Notes under the pieces: generated by a model
Databases searched by the model: none
What the model was told of the DNA's origin: nothing
Seen by the model: only the letters and a program-made list of their open reading frames with translations
Program-made: the position numbers and the translations under genes
NCBI GenBank assembly: GCA_946186205.1
Contig: CAMHMH010000006.1
Span: 62,001-126,000, forward strand
Direction of reading: 5' to 3'
From: an uncultured Fretibacterium sp.
Lineage (GTDB): Bacteria > Synergistota > Synergistia > Synergistales > Aminobacteriaceae
Length of the DNA: 64,000 bases
Shown: in pieces, positions 52,011-60,579 of the stretch
Position numbering within the stretch: position 1 is the first letter of the stretch
Layout of the letters: the number at the start of each line of letters is the position of its first letter

Positions 52011-52514
52011 TTGGAGGTTTTCATTATTCAAAGCATACCTGTTTACGCGGTCAGCGGGTGGTCAGGTTCAGGCAAGACGACATTCATTGAGGGACTCATT
52101 CACGAACTGAGGAAGCGCGGACTAAGGGTCGCTGTTGTGAAACATGATGCGCATGATTTTATGATTGACCGTGAAGGCAAAGACACATTCAGATTCACAG
52201 AGGCAGGCGCGGAGATCGTAGCAATAACTTCGGGGACTCACTCGGCAATAATGGAGAACAGATTCACACCGCTTGAGGAAATTTTGACTCGCATTCATGA
52301 TGTCGATGTGATTATCGCTGAGGGCTTCAAGAGTCATGAAGGCTTGAAGCGAATCGGAATCCGGCGCGGGGATTATGGCCTTCCTGACGGTGAATATATC
52401 GCGGTGATTAGTGATGTCCCTTTTGAGTGTGAAGTGCCTGTGTTTGATGTGAATGATTACTGCGCGTTTGCTGAATGGCTTGTTAATGATATTGGATTAT
52501 TGCGCATGAATTGA
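52011..52514 (+). CDS. mobB: Molybdopterin-guanine dinucleotide biosynthesis protein B
   Basis: Up to 167 residues. The P-loop GWSGSGKTTFIEGL and FRFTEAGAEIVAI and DVIIAEGFKSHEGLKRIG blocks identify MobB, a GTP-binding helper of MobA. The start is unusual: the only standard start codon is the TTG at 52011, but that TTG is part of the TTGGAGG ribosome site. The codons at the right distance are ATT (52023 and 52026). Use of ATT is therefore likely; outer coordinates are given. It opens the molybdenum region. Confidence 0.93.
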   Translation: MEVFIIQSIPVYAVSGWSGSGKTTFIEGLIHELRKRGLRVAVVKHDAHDFMIDREGKDTFRFTEAGAEIVAITSGTHSAIMENRFTPLEEILTRIHDVDVIIAEGFKSHEGLKRIGIRRGDYGLPDGEYIAVISDVPFECEVPVFDVNDYCAFAEWLVNDIGLLRMN

Positions 52515-52728
52515 GTCGGCCTTAGAATTTCACTATTCACTTATCACAAACGAGGAGGGGAATTTCATTGCGTCTGACAGTAACATGAACGGCCTGCAAG
52601 TTTGCACGTGCTGCATTATGTTATCGCCGGCGTGAGAAATTGTAGCCTCTGCACATTCTCCCTGAAAATTTTGCGTTCAGAGTCCCGGCGGTTAATGGGT
52701 CATTAATATTCTGAGGGTGAAATTAATC
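52515..52728 (+). promoter_or_regulatory. Candidate structured leader before the molybdoenzyme genes
   Basis: About 210 bases without a convincing gene. AGGAGGGG (52552-52559) is followed by a TTG that opens only a 6-codon frame, like a leader peptide. Several short inverted repeats follow, for example CTCTG/CAGAG flanking the stretch near 52650-52680. The phrase TAGCCTCTGCAC resembles what I remember of the E. coli moaA Moco riboswitch start, but the rest does not clearly fit. Regulation by molybdenum cofactor is a possibility only. Confidence 0.35.
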
Positions 52729-53373
52729 ATGGGGGAAAAACTTAACAGCGACGATCTTAAAATCATTATGGAGATGAGGCAATACGGCTATGACGTTCTG
52801 AAGAAAGTATTTTACGTTGAGCCGTCAAAGGAACTTCTTCAGACAATGAGGGACAATGAAATTTTCGAGGGCTTTCCGTTCCGAGAAGAAGGCAATCTCA
52901 TCGACACGGGAATAAATTTCATCACAAAATTTTTCGCAGACAAGAAAGACAATGACGACGAAATGACATCGGAAGTCCGCTGGGATTTCACGCAGTTATT
53001 CGTAGGGCCGTATGCGCTCCCTGCTCCGCCTTGGGAGTCGGTTTACCGTAGCAACGAGCATTTGTTGTATCAGGATACAGCGTTCGAGGTTCGCAAGGAG
53101 TATCTCAAATATAACTTTATCCCGAAAAATTATCCTCATGAGGCAGACGATCATATAGGCTTCGAGCTTGACTTTTTGTTACAGCTTGCGGGGAATGAAG
53201 GAGCATTGAAGGACAGCAGGAAGTTTCTTAACGATCATTTGTCGCAATGGGTCTCGGAATTTTCGCGGGACATACAGAAGTACGCGCTTACAGAATTTTA
53301 CAGAGGGGCAGGAATCATTCTCAAAGGCTTTGTGCTTGAGGATATGAATCTTCTCGGTGAAATTCTCGGCTGA
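52729..53373 (+). CDS. TorD/DmsD-family chaperone
   Basis: 214 residues from the ATG at 52729, with GAGGGTG upstream. The all-helical family pattern and the conserved FVGPYALPAPPWESVY with DHIGFELDFLLQLA mark TorD-type chaperones. These hold the Tat signal of a molybdoenzyme until its cofactor is inserted. The substrate is presumably the Tat-signal molybdoprotein encoded just downstream. Confidence 0.92.
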   Translation: MGEKLNSDDLKIIMEMRQYGYDVLKKVFYVEPSKELLQTMRDNEIFEGFPFREEGNLIDTGINFITKFFADKKDNDDEMTSEVRWDFTQLFVGPYALPAPPWESVYRSNEHLLYQDTAFEVRKEYLKYNFIPKNYPHEADDHIGFELDFLLQLAGNEGALKDSRKFLNDHLSQWVSEFSRDIQKYALTEFYRGAGIILKGFVLEDMNLLGEILG

Positions 53374-53410
53374 CATACAAAAATTTTCACGAAAGGAGTC
53401 ATTTTGCACA

Positions 53411-55990
53411 ATGGGATTAATTGACACGATCTCAAAATTCAAGCTGGGACGGCGTGCCTTCCTCAAATGGAGCGCGGCTGTTTCGGCATTAACAGCTTTA
53501 ACGGGCTATGAGAACGAACTCAAGAAGATAACGCCCGCTGAGGCTCAGGAAATTTCACAGGAGAAAGGCGAATGGAAAAACGCACCGTGCTGGCATAACT
53601 GCGGAGGACGCTGCCACATCAAAGCACTTGTAAGCGGAGGAAAAATCGTACGACTCAAAACCGATGACACTCACCCCGACTCAATCGATTACCCGCAGTT
53701 GAGAGCGTGCGCGAGGGGACATGCACAGCGTCAGCAGGTTGCCGGGCCTGACAGATTGAAGTACCCTATGAAGCGGACTCACTGGACACACGGAGGCGGC
53801 GACAAATCATTACGCGGGCGCGACACGTGGGAGAGAATCTCATGGGACGAGGCACTAGACATCGTAGCGTCAGAGATCCGAGAGTCAAAAGAGAAGTACG
53901 GCCCCAAGTCAATATTCCTGATGGATGAGAACTTCAACAATCAGGGCGGAGAAATCTTCAGGGTATTGGGACTCTACGGCGGGTACATGTCAAAGTATGG
54001 CAGCAGATCTCGCGGCGCATGGCGGCAGGCAATGAGGCCGATTTTCGGTTACGACAGGAAATTTCACAACCAGAACGACCGACTCGACCTCGTGAAAGCA
54101 AAGCTGATACTGTTATGGGGAAGCAATCCTGCGTGGAACAGTTACCCGTCAGCAATGAACAACTTGATTCGCGCAAAGGAAGCCGGAGCTAAAATCATCG
54201 CGATAGATCCCATGTACACAACAACAGCTTCTGTTATCGCCGATGAGTATATCCCGATAAGACCAGCGACCGACACGCCGTTAATTCTCGCGATGGCCTA
54301 CGTTATGTTGAAGGAAGACAGCCCCGAAAAGCCCATGATTGATTGGGACTTCCTCAACCGCTGTACAGTAGGATTCGACTCTGAGCATATGCCTGAAGGA
54401 GCAGATCCCAAGCTCAACTTCAAAGATTACGTGTTAGGGAATCTTGACGGACTTCCCAAGACTCCCGAATGGGCATCGAAAATCTGCGGGACTCCTGTCG
54501 ATACGATTTACCGTCTTGCGCGTGAAGTCGGACTCACGAAGCCCGTTACAGCTCTCTTTGCGTGGAACTCTGCAAGGGCGGACAAAGCGACTCATGTCTG
54601 CCTCGCTCAAACAACACTTGCGGCCATGACGGGCAATGTAGGCATAGCGGGCGGAGCTTTCTCGTGCAGTTGTCAGGAACGTTCAACGGAAGGCGGCCCG
54701 GCTCTTGTAGCTCCCGGCTCAACAGGCGTTAAGGCAATCAAGAATCCCATTCCCAACAGCGAGAGAATGTGCGCTAATGAACATTGGCGGGCAATCCTCA
54801 CAGGGAAATACACAGCGGGCCAGGGCGACAAAAAAGATTTGGACGTTCACGTGATATATCATGCTCACAGCAACATAGTCTCACAGACAGCCAACACGAT
54901 GGAAAGCATCGAGGCTCACAAAAAGGTTGACTTCATTGTTACTCATCAATTCCTCCTCAACAGCAACGCGATGTTCTCAGATGTCGTACTCCCAATCACA
55001 ACACCGTGGGAGCGGGACGGAATGGTTTTAGGCGGAGCGCGTGAGGTAATCATATGGACGCAGAAAGTTATTGATCCGTTGTTTGAGGCAAAAGATGACG
55101 GCTGGATAGCGTTAGAGTTAGGCAAGAGACTCGGACTTGACCCGAAAGAAGTCGAACCCGTTTCACTGAAGCAGCAGAACTTCAACATGTTAGCGGGGGC
55201 GAAAGTCGCAAAGCCTGACAATTCCGGTATGGAGACTCTGCTCACGATTACCGCTGATGACATTAAAGCGATGGGCGTTGAAGGACAGCCTCAGCAGGGA
55301 CGAATCACACTCAGCGAATTACGCGAGGCAGGAAGCTATCAAGTTCCCAGAAAAATGGATGACGCTTTCTACTACATCAACAATAAATCATTCCGCGATG
55401 ACCCGGAGAAAAATCCTCTCAAGACACGCGACGGAAAAATTCAGATTTACTGCGGTGAATTGGCCGAAATGGTAACAAAAGCAGGATGGAACGAGGGACA
55501 CCCGATAGCAATCTATGAGCCGTCAACAGAAGGCTACGAGGCTACATTCTCAGACTTTGAGAAGGGCATAAAGGGGAAATACCCGCTTCAGGTTTGCAGT
55601 GTTCACGTCCCAAGAGGAGCGCACGGAAATGTCAGCAATTCATTGTGGCTTCGTGAGGCTTTCCCGATTCCGCTGCTGATGAATCCCGCTGACGCAAATT
55701 CACGCGGACTCAAGGAAGATGATACCGTCAAAATCTTCAACGATCACGGGACTGTAGTACGCAGGCTCCACATCACAGAAAGAGTCATGCCCGGAGTCGT
55801 AATGCTCGGCGAGGGTTCATGGGTACAGCTCAATGAAGACGGCTATGACATAGGAGGATGCCCGAACGTTTTGACAGGCACATTCCCTTCAGGGCCGGAC
55901 ATTGAGTCTTTCGTGAGCATTGCGGAAGTCGCGAAATATGACAAGCCTTCACTGCCCGATGCTTTGTGGCCTCAGAGAATAATATTCTAA
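53411..55990 (+). CDS. Tat-exported DMSO-reductase-family molybdopterin oxidoreductase
   Basis: 859 residues from the ATG at 53411. The Tat motif GRRAFLKWSAA is at residues about 13-25. The 4Fe-4S site is CWHNCGGRCHIKALVSG with a fourth Cys in RACARGHAQ, the DmsA spacing. KYGSRSRGAWR near residue 200 offers a serine as probable molybdenum ligand. The cofactor-binding C-terminal domain (about 740-859) is complete. It probably reduces a sulfoxide, N-oxide or similar acceptor outside the cytoplasm. The exact substrate is unknown. Confidence 0.92.
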   Translation: MGLIDTISKFKLGRRAFLKWSAAVSALTALTGYENELKKITPAEAQEISQEKGEWKNAPCWHNCGGRCHIKALVSGGKIVRLKTDDTHPDSIDYPQLRACARGHAQRQQVAGPDRLKYPMKRTHWTHGGGDKSLRGRDTWERISWDEALDIVASEIRESKEKYGPKSIFLMDENFNNQGGEIFRVLGLYGGYMSKYGSRSRGAWRQAMRPIFGYDRKFHNQNDRLDLVKAKLILLWGSNPAWNSYPSAMNNLIRAKEAGAKIIAIDPMYTTTASVIADEYIPIRPATDTPLILAMAYVMLKEDSPEKPMIDWDFLNRCTVGFDSEHMPEGADPKLNFKDYVLGNLDGLPKTPEWASKICGTPVDTIYRLAREVGLTKPVTALFAWNSARADKATHVCLAQTTLAAMTGNVGIAGGAFSCSCQERSTEGGPALVAPGSTGVKAIKNPIPNSERMCANEHWRAILTGKYTAGQGDKKDLDVHVIYHAHSNIVSQTANTMESIEAHKKVDFIVTHQFLLNSNAMFSDVVLPITTPWERDGMVLGGAREVIIWTQKVIDPLFEAKDDGWIALELGKRLGLDPKEVEPVSLKQQNFNMLAGAKVAKPDNSGMETLLTITADDIKAMGVEGQPQQGRITLSELREAGSYQVPRKMDDAFYYINNKSFRDDPEKNPLKTRDGKIQIYCGELAEMVTKAGWNEGHPIAIYEPSTEGYEATFSDFEKGIKGKYPLQVCSVHVPRGAHGNVSNSLWLREAFPIPLLMNPADANSRGLKEDDTVKIFNDHGTVVRRLHITERVMPGVVMLGEGSWVQLNEDGYDIGGCPNVLTGTFPSGPDIESFVSIAEVAKYDKPSLPDALWPQRIIF

Positions 55991-56010
55991 CGTTAGAGGG
56001 GGAATAAACT

Positions 56011-56562
56011 ATGAGCCAGAAAGGTTTTCGCCACGATATGAACAAGTGCCTCGAATGCCGTGCGTGTGTTGTCTCATGCAAGGACAAAAACGATTTGCCC
56101 GTCGGTGTGAACTTCAACGCGATTGAGGAGAGGGAGCGCGGGAAATTCCCGGACGTTTACGTTTGGTTCACGCTGAAAATGTGCCGGCACTGCTCAAACC
56201 CTGCGTGTGTTGCGGCATGTCCCACAAGTGCGATGACGAAAGACGACGACACCGGGATGGTTTACGTTAAGGAAGATGTCTGCATAGGGTGCGGGGCTTG
56301 CGCTAAGTCGTGCCCTTACGGAGCTGTTCAGGTTCGCGAGGACACAAAGAAGGCCGCAAAGTGCAACGGCTGTATTGACATGCTGAAGAGAGGCGAGCTT
56401 CCTGTGTGTGTCGCTTCATGCACGAGTCGCTGTCTCACTCTCGCGGACATTGACGAACTGCGCAAAGAGTCGGGACTCGTCCGGGCGGTCAATGATGACG
56501 TATCACCCGAAAAGACAGAACCGAATCTCTACTACAAGCCCAAAAAGGGAATGAGAGCATAA
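56011..56562 (+). CDS. DmsB-like four-cluster ferredoxin subunit
   Basis: 183 residues with four cysteine groups for 4Fe-4S clusters: CLECRACVVSC, CRHCSNPACVAAC, CIGCGACAKSC and CNGCIDMLKRG...CVASC. This is the electron-transfer subunit of DMSO-reductase-type enzymes. It follows the catalytic gene by 20 bases. No DmsC/NrfD membrane anchor gene is present after it. Confidence 0.93.
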   Translation: MSQKGFRHDMNKCLECRACVVSCKDKNDLPVGVNFNAIEERERGKFPDVYVWFTLKMCRHCSNPACVAACPTSAMTKDDDTGMVYVKEDVCIGCGACAKSCPYGAVQVREDTKKAAKCNGCIDMLKRGELPVCVASCTSRCLTLADIDELRKESGLVRAVNDDVSPEKTEPNLYYKPKKGMRA

Positions 56563-57561
56563 ATGTTACTCGGCGGATTATCGCAGATACTTTTCACGGA
56601 CAATGTACCGTTCCTGAATGAGTCAATGTGCCTTAACCGCCGGAATCGTTTTGAGCCTTGCGGACTTTGTGAGAGTGCCTGCGCTTTTGACGCTCTCAAA
56701 ATTTCTGCGGGGCTTCCTTTTGTTGACGAGGGGAAATGCACAGGCTGCGGATTGTGTGCTTCCGTTTGTCCGTCTGAAGCATTAAGACTGAGAGACTACA
56801 AAATTTTCCGGGACTTGACCGCAAACGACACCGTGAAATGTCTGAAGGCTGGCGGAAATTATTGCGTTAAATCTTTGAGTCCCGCTTTGATTTCAGCAAT
56901 AGTAATCGTGAATAAAGGAAGCAATTTCGTGATGCCCTGTCAAAATTGTAAACTCTCAGCAAACGTTTCAGGTGCGATTCGATACTTTAATTTTGATACG
57001 GCCTTCAGGTTTCTTGACTCTCTGAAGGTGAGTCATGATGTGAGAATCATACGTGATGAAAGTTTTGAGAGCGAGTGCTCGCGTCGTGATATGCTTGCGA
57101 TGATGTTCGCGAGGGGAAAAAGAAAGGGCAGCAATGTTCTTGAGGATGTAATATTTCATGACAAGAATAATATCTTTCTTGCGCGTGAATTTCTTTCTGA
57201 CAGACTCAAAGACTCACATGCTGAAATTTCGCCTGGAGTGTTCTATGATTTCTCCGTGTCTGAGTCCTGCGATTCGTGCGGAATGTGCGAGGCGTTATGC
57301 CCGTCGGGAGCGTGGAGTCTCAAAAAGTCAGAGTCAAAAGCGGAATTAACGTTCAATGCCGTATCATGTTCGGGCTGTATGCTGTGCGTGAAGAAATGCC
57401 CGGTTAAAGCGATAAAGTTACGGGAAAAATTTTCATGGCCGATTGAGTCGAAAGTCAAAAAAGAGTTTCAGAGAGTCCGCTGCCGTCATTGCGGGAAATG
57501 GTTTACAGTGAATGAGCCTGAGCAGGAATTATGCGCTTCATGTTCAGGGAAAAAATTATAG
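56563..57561 (+). CDS. Polyferredoxin with C-terminal zinc ribbon
   Basis: 332 residues starting directly after the previous stop. Two ferredoxin pairs are separated by about 180 residues: CGLCESAC and CTGCGLCASVC at the N-terminus, CDSCGMCEALC and CSGCMLCVKKC near residues 230-275. The last 30 residues have a zinc ribbon (CRHCGKWF...CASC). The middle has a MPCQNCKLSAN stretch. It may replace a membrane anchor by passing electrons from a soluble donor. I do not know this exact architecture. Confidence 0.85.
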   Translation: MLLGGLSQILFTDNVPFLNESMCLNRRNRFEPCGLCESACAFDALKISAGLPFVDEGKCTGCGLCASVCPSEALRLRDYKIFRDLTANDTVKCLKAGGNYCVKSLSPALISAIVIVNKGSNFVMPCQNCKLSANVSGAIRYFNFDTAFRFLDSLKVSHDVRIIRDESFESECSRRDMLAMMFARGKRKGSNVLEDVIFHDKNNIFLAREFLSDRLKDSHAEISPGVFYDFSVSESCDSCGMCEALCPSGAWSLKKSESKAELTFNAVSCSGCMLCVKKCPVKAIKLREKFSWPIESKVKKEFQRVRCRHCGKWFTVNEPEQELCASCSGKKL

Positions 57562-57573
57562 GGGTGATGTGAA

Positions 57574-57768
57574 ATGTTCGGGCTTGGAATGTCTGAATTA
57601 ATCGTAATAATGATAATCGCGCTGATAATCTTCGGGCCTAACAAGCTGCCGGAAATAGGCAAGGCATTCGGGAAAGCAATCGCAGAATTTCGCGGATATG
57701 CCCGGGATCCGTCAAGCAGCACCGAGAAGACCGACTCGCAGGAAAAATCCGACAAACCGCAGGCGTAA
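57574..57768 (+). CDS. tatA: Twin-arginine translocase subunit TatA
   Basis: 64 residues. [35 protein letters not shown] is the membrane segment plus amphipathic helix of TatA/E, with the conserved FGP hinge. A short polar tail follows. It forms the pore part of Tat export with TatC, 3 bases downstream, and is placed next to a Tat substrate. Confidence 0.96.
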   Translation: MFGLGMSELIVIMIIALIIFGPNKLPEIGKAFGKAIAEFRGYARDPSSSTEKTDSQEKSDKPQA

Positions 57769-57771
57769 ATC

Positions 57772-58497
57772 ATGAGCAAACCTGAAGGGGGCATGATGAC
57801 AATCACGGGTCATTTGTCCGAACTCCGAACGAGAATCATACGGAGCGTTCTTTCGCTGTGTGTCGCGTTTGGAGTCTGTTACTTCTTTCAGGAGGATATA
57901 TTCTCGCTGCTGCTTGTTCACGCTGAGGGATTGCAGTTAATCACGGTGAGTCCTGCTGAGTTGTTCATGGAAGGATTGAAGACGGCATTTTTTGCGGGGT
58001 TATTTGCGTCGTCGCCTGTGATACTGTACCAGCTCTGCGCGTTCTTGTGGCCGGGACTGAGGGACAATGAGCGGAGATATTTATTCATCGGACTCATAAT
58101 CGGAGCAGGGTTATTCATGCTTGGGACTCTCTTTGCGTATTTCGCGGTGATACCGGGCGCGCTGAGTTTCTTGACGGGATTGAACATCAGCGGAGTAAAG
58201 CCAATGTTCACACTGAATAATTATATGTCGTTCGTCTGGACGTTCATTATGCTGTTCGGTCTTGCGTTTCAAGTTCCTGTGCTTTTGTCGCTGTTCGCAC
58301 TAATCGGACTCGTTCGTCCTGAGTCGCTGAGGTCAAAGCGTAAATTCTGCGTGCTGATAATCTTTATCGTTTCGGCGATTCTGACTCCTCCCGATGTCGT
58401 CTCACAAATATTAATGGCCGTTCCTCTTCTTGTGCTTTATGAGATCGGCATATGGGGCGCGCAAATCTCATCGCGTTACAGGCAGAAAAATGACTAA
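57772..58497 (+). CDS. tatC: Twin-arginine translocase subunit TatC
   Basis: 241 residues with six membrane segments. HLSELRTRIIRSVL at the N-terminus and SPAELFMEGLKTAFFAGLFASSPVILYQLCAFLWPGL are standard TatC motifs that form the signal-peptide receptor. It ends overlapping mobA by 8 bases. Confidence 0.97.
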   Translation: MSKPEGGMMTITGHLSELRTRIIRSVLSLCVAFGVCYFFQEDIFSLLLVHAEGLQLITVSPAELFMEGLKTAFFAGLFASSPVILYQLCAFLWPGLRDNERRYLFIGLIIGAGLFMLGTLFAYFAVIPGALSFLTGLNISGVKPMFTLNNYMSFVWTFIMLFGLAFQVPVLLSLFALIGLVRPESLRSKRKFCVLIIFIVSAILTPPDVVSQILMAVPLLVLYEIGIWGAQISSRYRQKND

Positions 58498-59062
58498 GCG
58501 AGGATCAACAGCCGTAATTTTATGCGGGGGACTCTCGTCAAGAATGGGAACTCCCAAGCACAAATTATTTCTTGACCGCATAGTCTCTCAGCTTGAGGGA
58601 TTCGGAGTCATCGCGTTATCAGTGAGAGATGAGACTCAAATTTGCGGATATGATTTGCAGACATGGCCGGATATTGTGAAGGGCTGCGGGCCTCTCGGAG
58701 GAATCTATACGGCTCTCACTATGTCTGAGACTCGATTCGTTTTCACGACTCCTTGTGATGTTCCTGATGTTACAGCAGATTTTGTTGACGGTCTTTTCTC
58801 ACAGCTCCGTGAAAATGATTCGTGCCTTGTGCCTGTTGTCGGTGCGAACGTTCAGCCTTTGACGGGAATCTATAGCGTGTCATGCGCGGGAATGATTGAT
58901 GAGGCATTAAGGGCGAGAGATTTCAGCGTGAAGAAATTTCTGAGTCGCATTGACGCTCATTATGTTGACATTGACGAAAGGGGGCGGGAGTTTTTACGGA
59001 ACATTAACACGCCGGAAGAGTATAGATTCTGGCTCAATAACAATCCGAGTCATTCAGCCTAA
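58490..59062 (+). CDS. mobA: Molybdenum cofactor guanylyltransferase
   Basis: 190 residues from the ATG at 58490. The nucleotide-binding AVILCGGLSSRMGTPKHKLFL and FVFTTPCDVPDVT are the MobA signatures. It attaches GMP to molybdopterin, giving the bis-MGD form used by DMSO-reductase-family enzymes such as the one upstream. Overlaps tatC. Confidence 0.95.
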   Translation: MTKRGSTAVILCGGLSSRMGTPKHKLFLDRIVSQLEGFGVIALSVRDETQICGYDLQTWPDIVKGCGPLGGIYTALTMSETRFVFTTPCDVPDVTADFVDGLFSQLRENDSCLVPVVGANVQPLTGIYSVSCAGMIDEALRARDFSVKKFLSRIDAHYVDIDERGREFLRNINTPEEYRFWLNNNPSHSA

Positions 59063-59157
59063 AGATAATTCTATGGCAGTCTGGCCGACGGTCATTAACG
59101 GCCTCAGAGTATAACGGGAAACGGTTATGCTTTCCATTAAGAGAAGGAGAGAATATC
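59063..59157 (+). promoter_or_regulatory. Structured leader before modA
   Basis: TCTGGCCG (59080-59087) pairs with CGGCC(TC)AGA (59099-59108, two-base bulge), an 8-bp-like hairpin. ATAAC/GTTAT with a GGGAAACG loop follows. The ribosome site GAAGGAGAG lies after them. The loop holds GGTCATTAA, also found in the leader at about 52697. A regulatory role in molybdate uptake is plausible. Confidence 0.45.
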
Positions 59158-59919
59158 ATGAAAAAATTTGCGTCATTAATCGCGTCATTAATAGTGCTTG
59201 CGTTTTCACAGGCAGCATTTTCCGAATCACTCACAGTATTTGCGGCGGCCTCGCTTCAGTCAGCAGTAGAACAAATTACAACACTATACACGACTCACAA
59301 CCCTGATACACAAATCACGTGCAACTTTGACTCATCCGGCACTCTCAAGACTCAAATTATGGAGGGGGCAGAGTGCGACATATTCATATCGGCGGCTCAA
59401 AAGCAAATGAACGCGCTGGAAGCTGAGAGCCTCATAGACTCGTCAGCAAGAGTCAATCTTCTTGAGAACAAAATCGTATTGGCCTCGTCAAAAAGCAATC
59501 CCGCAAAAATAGAATCGTTCGCTGACTTAGGGACGGACAAACTGACTCTAATCGCGCTGGGAAATTCTGACGTTCCCGCAGGAATGTACGCGCAAGAAAT
59601 TCTTACGGCCATGAATCTGTGGGACAAACTGAATCGTGAAGGCAGAATCTCTTTTGCCGGGAATGTTACTGAAGTTGCGTTACAGGTTCGCGAGGGTGCT
59701 GCGGATTGCGGAATAGTCTACGCGACAGACGCAATGACTCACGGCCTGAAAGTTATTGCCTTCCCTCCTTCAGGGACTCTCAAGACTCCCGTGATTTATC
59801 CTGCCGCTGTGATTTCAACGTCATCACACAAGGACGAGGCTGTAAAGTTCCTCAAGTACCTTCAAGACTCAGAGTCGCAAAAAGTTTTTGAGTCATTCGG
59901 CTTCACACTGGCAAAATAA
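59158..59919 (+). CDS. modA: Molybdate-binding periplasmic protein
   Basis: 253 residues with a signal peptide (KKFASLIASLIVLAFSQAAFS). SLTVFAAASLQSAVEQI, NFDSSGTLKTQI and the VREGAADCGIVYATDA block are ModA features. It captures molybdate (or tungstate) for the ModBC importer. It begins the mod operon after a structured leader. Confidence 0.96.
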   Translation: MKKFASLIASLIVLAFSQAAFSESLTVFAAASLQSAVEQITTLYTTHNPDTQITCNFDSSGTLKTQIMEGAECDIFISAAQKQMNALEAESLIDSSARVNLLENKIVLASSKSNPAKIESFADLGTDKLTLIALGNSDVPAGMYAQEILTAMNLWDKLNREGRISFAGNVTEVALQVREGAADCGIVYATDAMTHGLKVIAFPPSGTLKTPVIYPAAVISTSSHKDEAVKFLKYLQDSESQKVFESFGFTLAK

Positions 59920-59922
59920 ATC

Positions 59923-60579
59923 ATGGACTTCTACCCGCTGTATAACTCGCTGAGAGTCGCGCTTGTCTCGTGCGTTGTTGTGTTCTTCACGGGGATAATT
60001 GCGGCCTGGCACGTGTCAAAACTTCCGGCCATGATTCGCGGAGTCGTTGATGTGATTCTGACTCTTCCTCTTGTGCTTCCTCCGACTGTTACGGGATATT
60101 TCCTGCTGAGACTCTTAGGGCCGAGGCGACTCATTGGCGCGTGGGTTATGTCTCATTTCGGCGTGAGGCTGTCTATGTCGTGGCACTCGGCTATATTCGC
60201 GTCCGTTGTCGTTTCGTTCCCGTTAATGTACAGGACATCGCGAGGGGCATTCGAGTCCGTCAGCAAAAATATCATTCACTCCGCAAAGATTCTCGGACTG
60301 TCTGACTCGTTCACGTTCTGGCGGATTGTCGTACCCTGCTGCAAGAAAGGCATAACGGCGGGGGCTGTTCTGTCATTCGCGAGGGCATTGGGTGAATACG
60401 GAGCTACGAGCATGATAGCCGGATATATTCCCGGCAAGACCGCGATAATCTCAACGACTGTATATCATCTCTGGCGGACGGGTAATGATGAGCTTGCTAT
60501 GAAATGGGTACTCGTAAACGTCGCAATATCATTCGCTGTATTGATTGCTCTGAATGTTATTGAGCGGGGGAAATCATGA
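59923..60579 (+). CDS. modB: Molybdate ABC transporter permease
   Basis: 218 residues with about five membrane segments and the EAA-type loop (KNIIHSAKILGLSDSFTFWRIVVP) followed by SFARALGEYGATSMIAG, typical of ModB. It lies 3 bases after modA and overlaps modC by 4 bases. Confidence 0.96.
   Translation: MDFYPLYNSLRVALVSCVVVFFTGIIAAWHVSKLPAMIRGVVDVILTLPLVLPPTVTGYFLLRLLGPRRLIGAWVMSHFGVRLSMSWHSAIFASVVVSFPLMYRTSRGAFESVSKNIIHSAKILGLSDSFTFWRIVVPCCKKGITAGAVLSFARALGEYGATSMIAGYIPGKTAIISTTVYHLWRTGNDELAMKWVLVNVAISFAVLIALNVIERGKS

Noticed and set aside
52568-52660. A small selenoprotein starting at TTG 52568 with UGA as seventh codon
   Set aside because: The UGA context resembles grdA for nine bases, but the product after it (27 codons or fewer) matches nothing and no clear hairpin follows; more likely a leader region.
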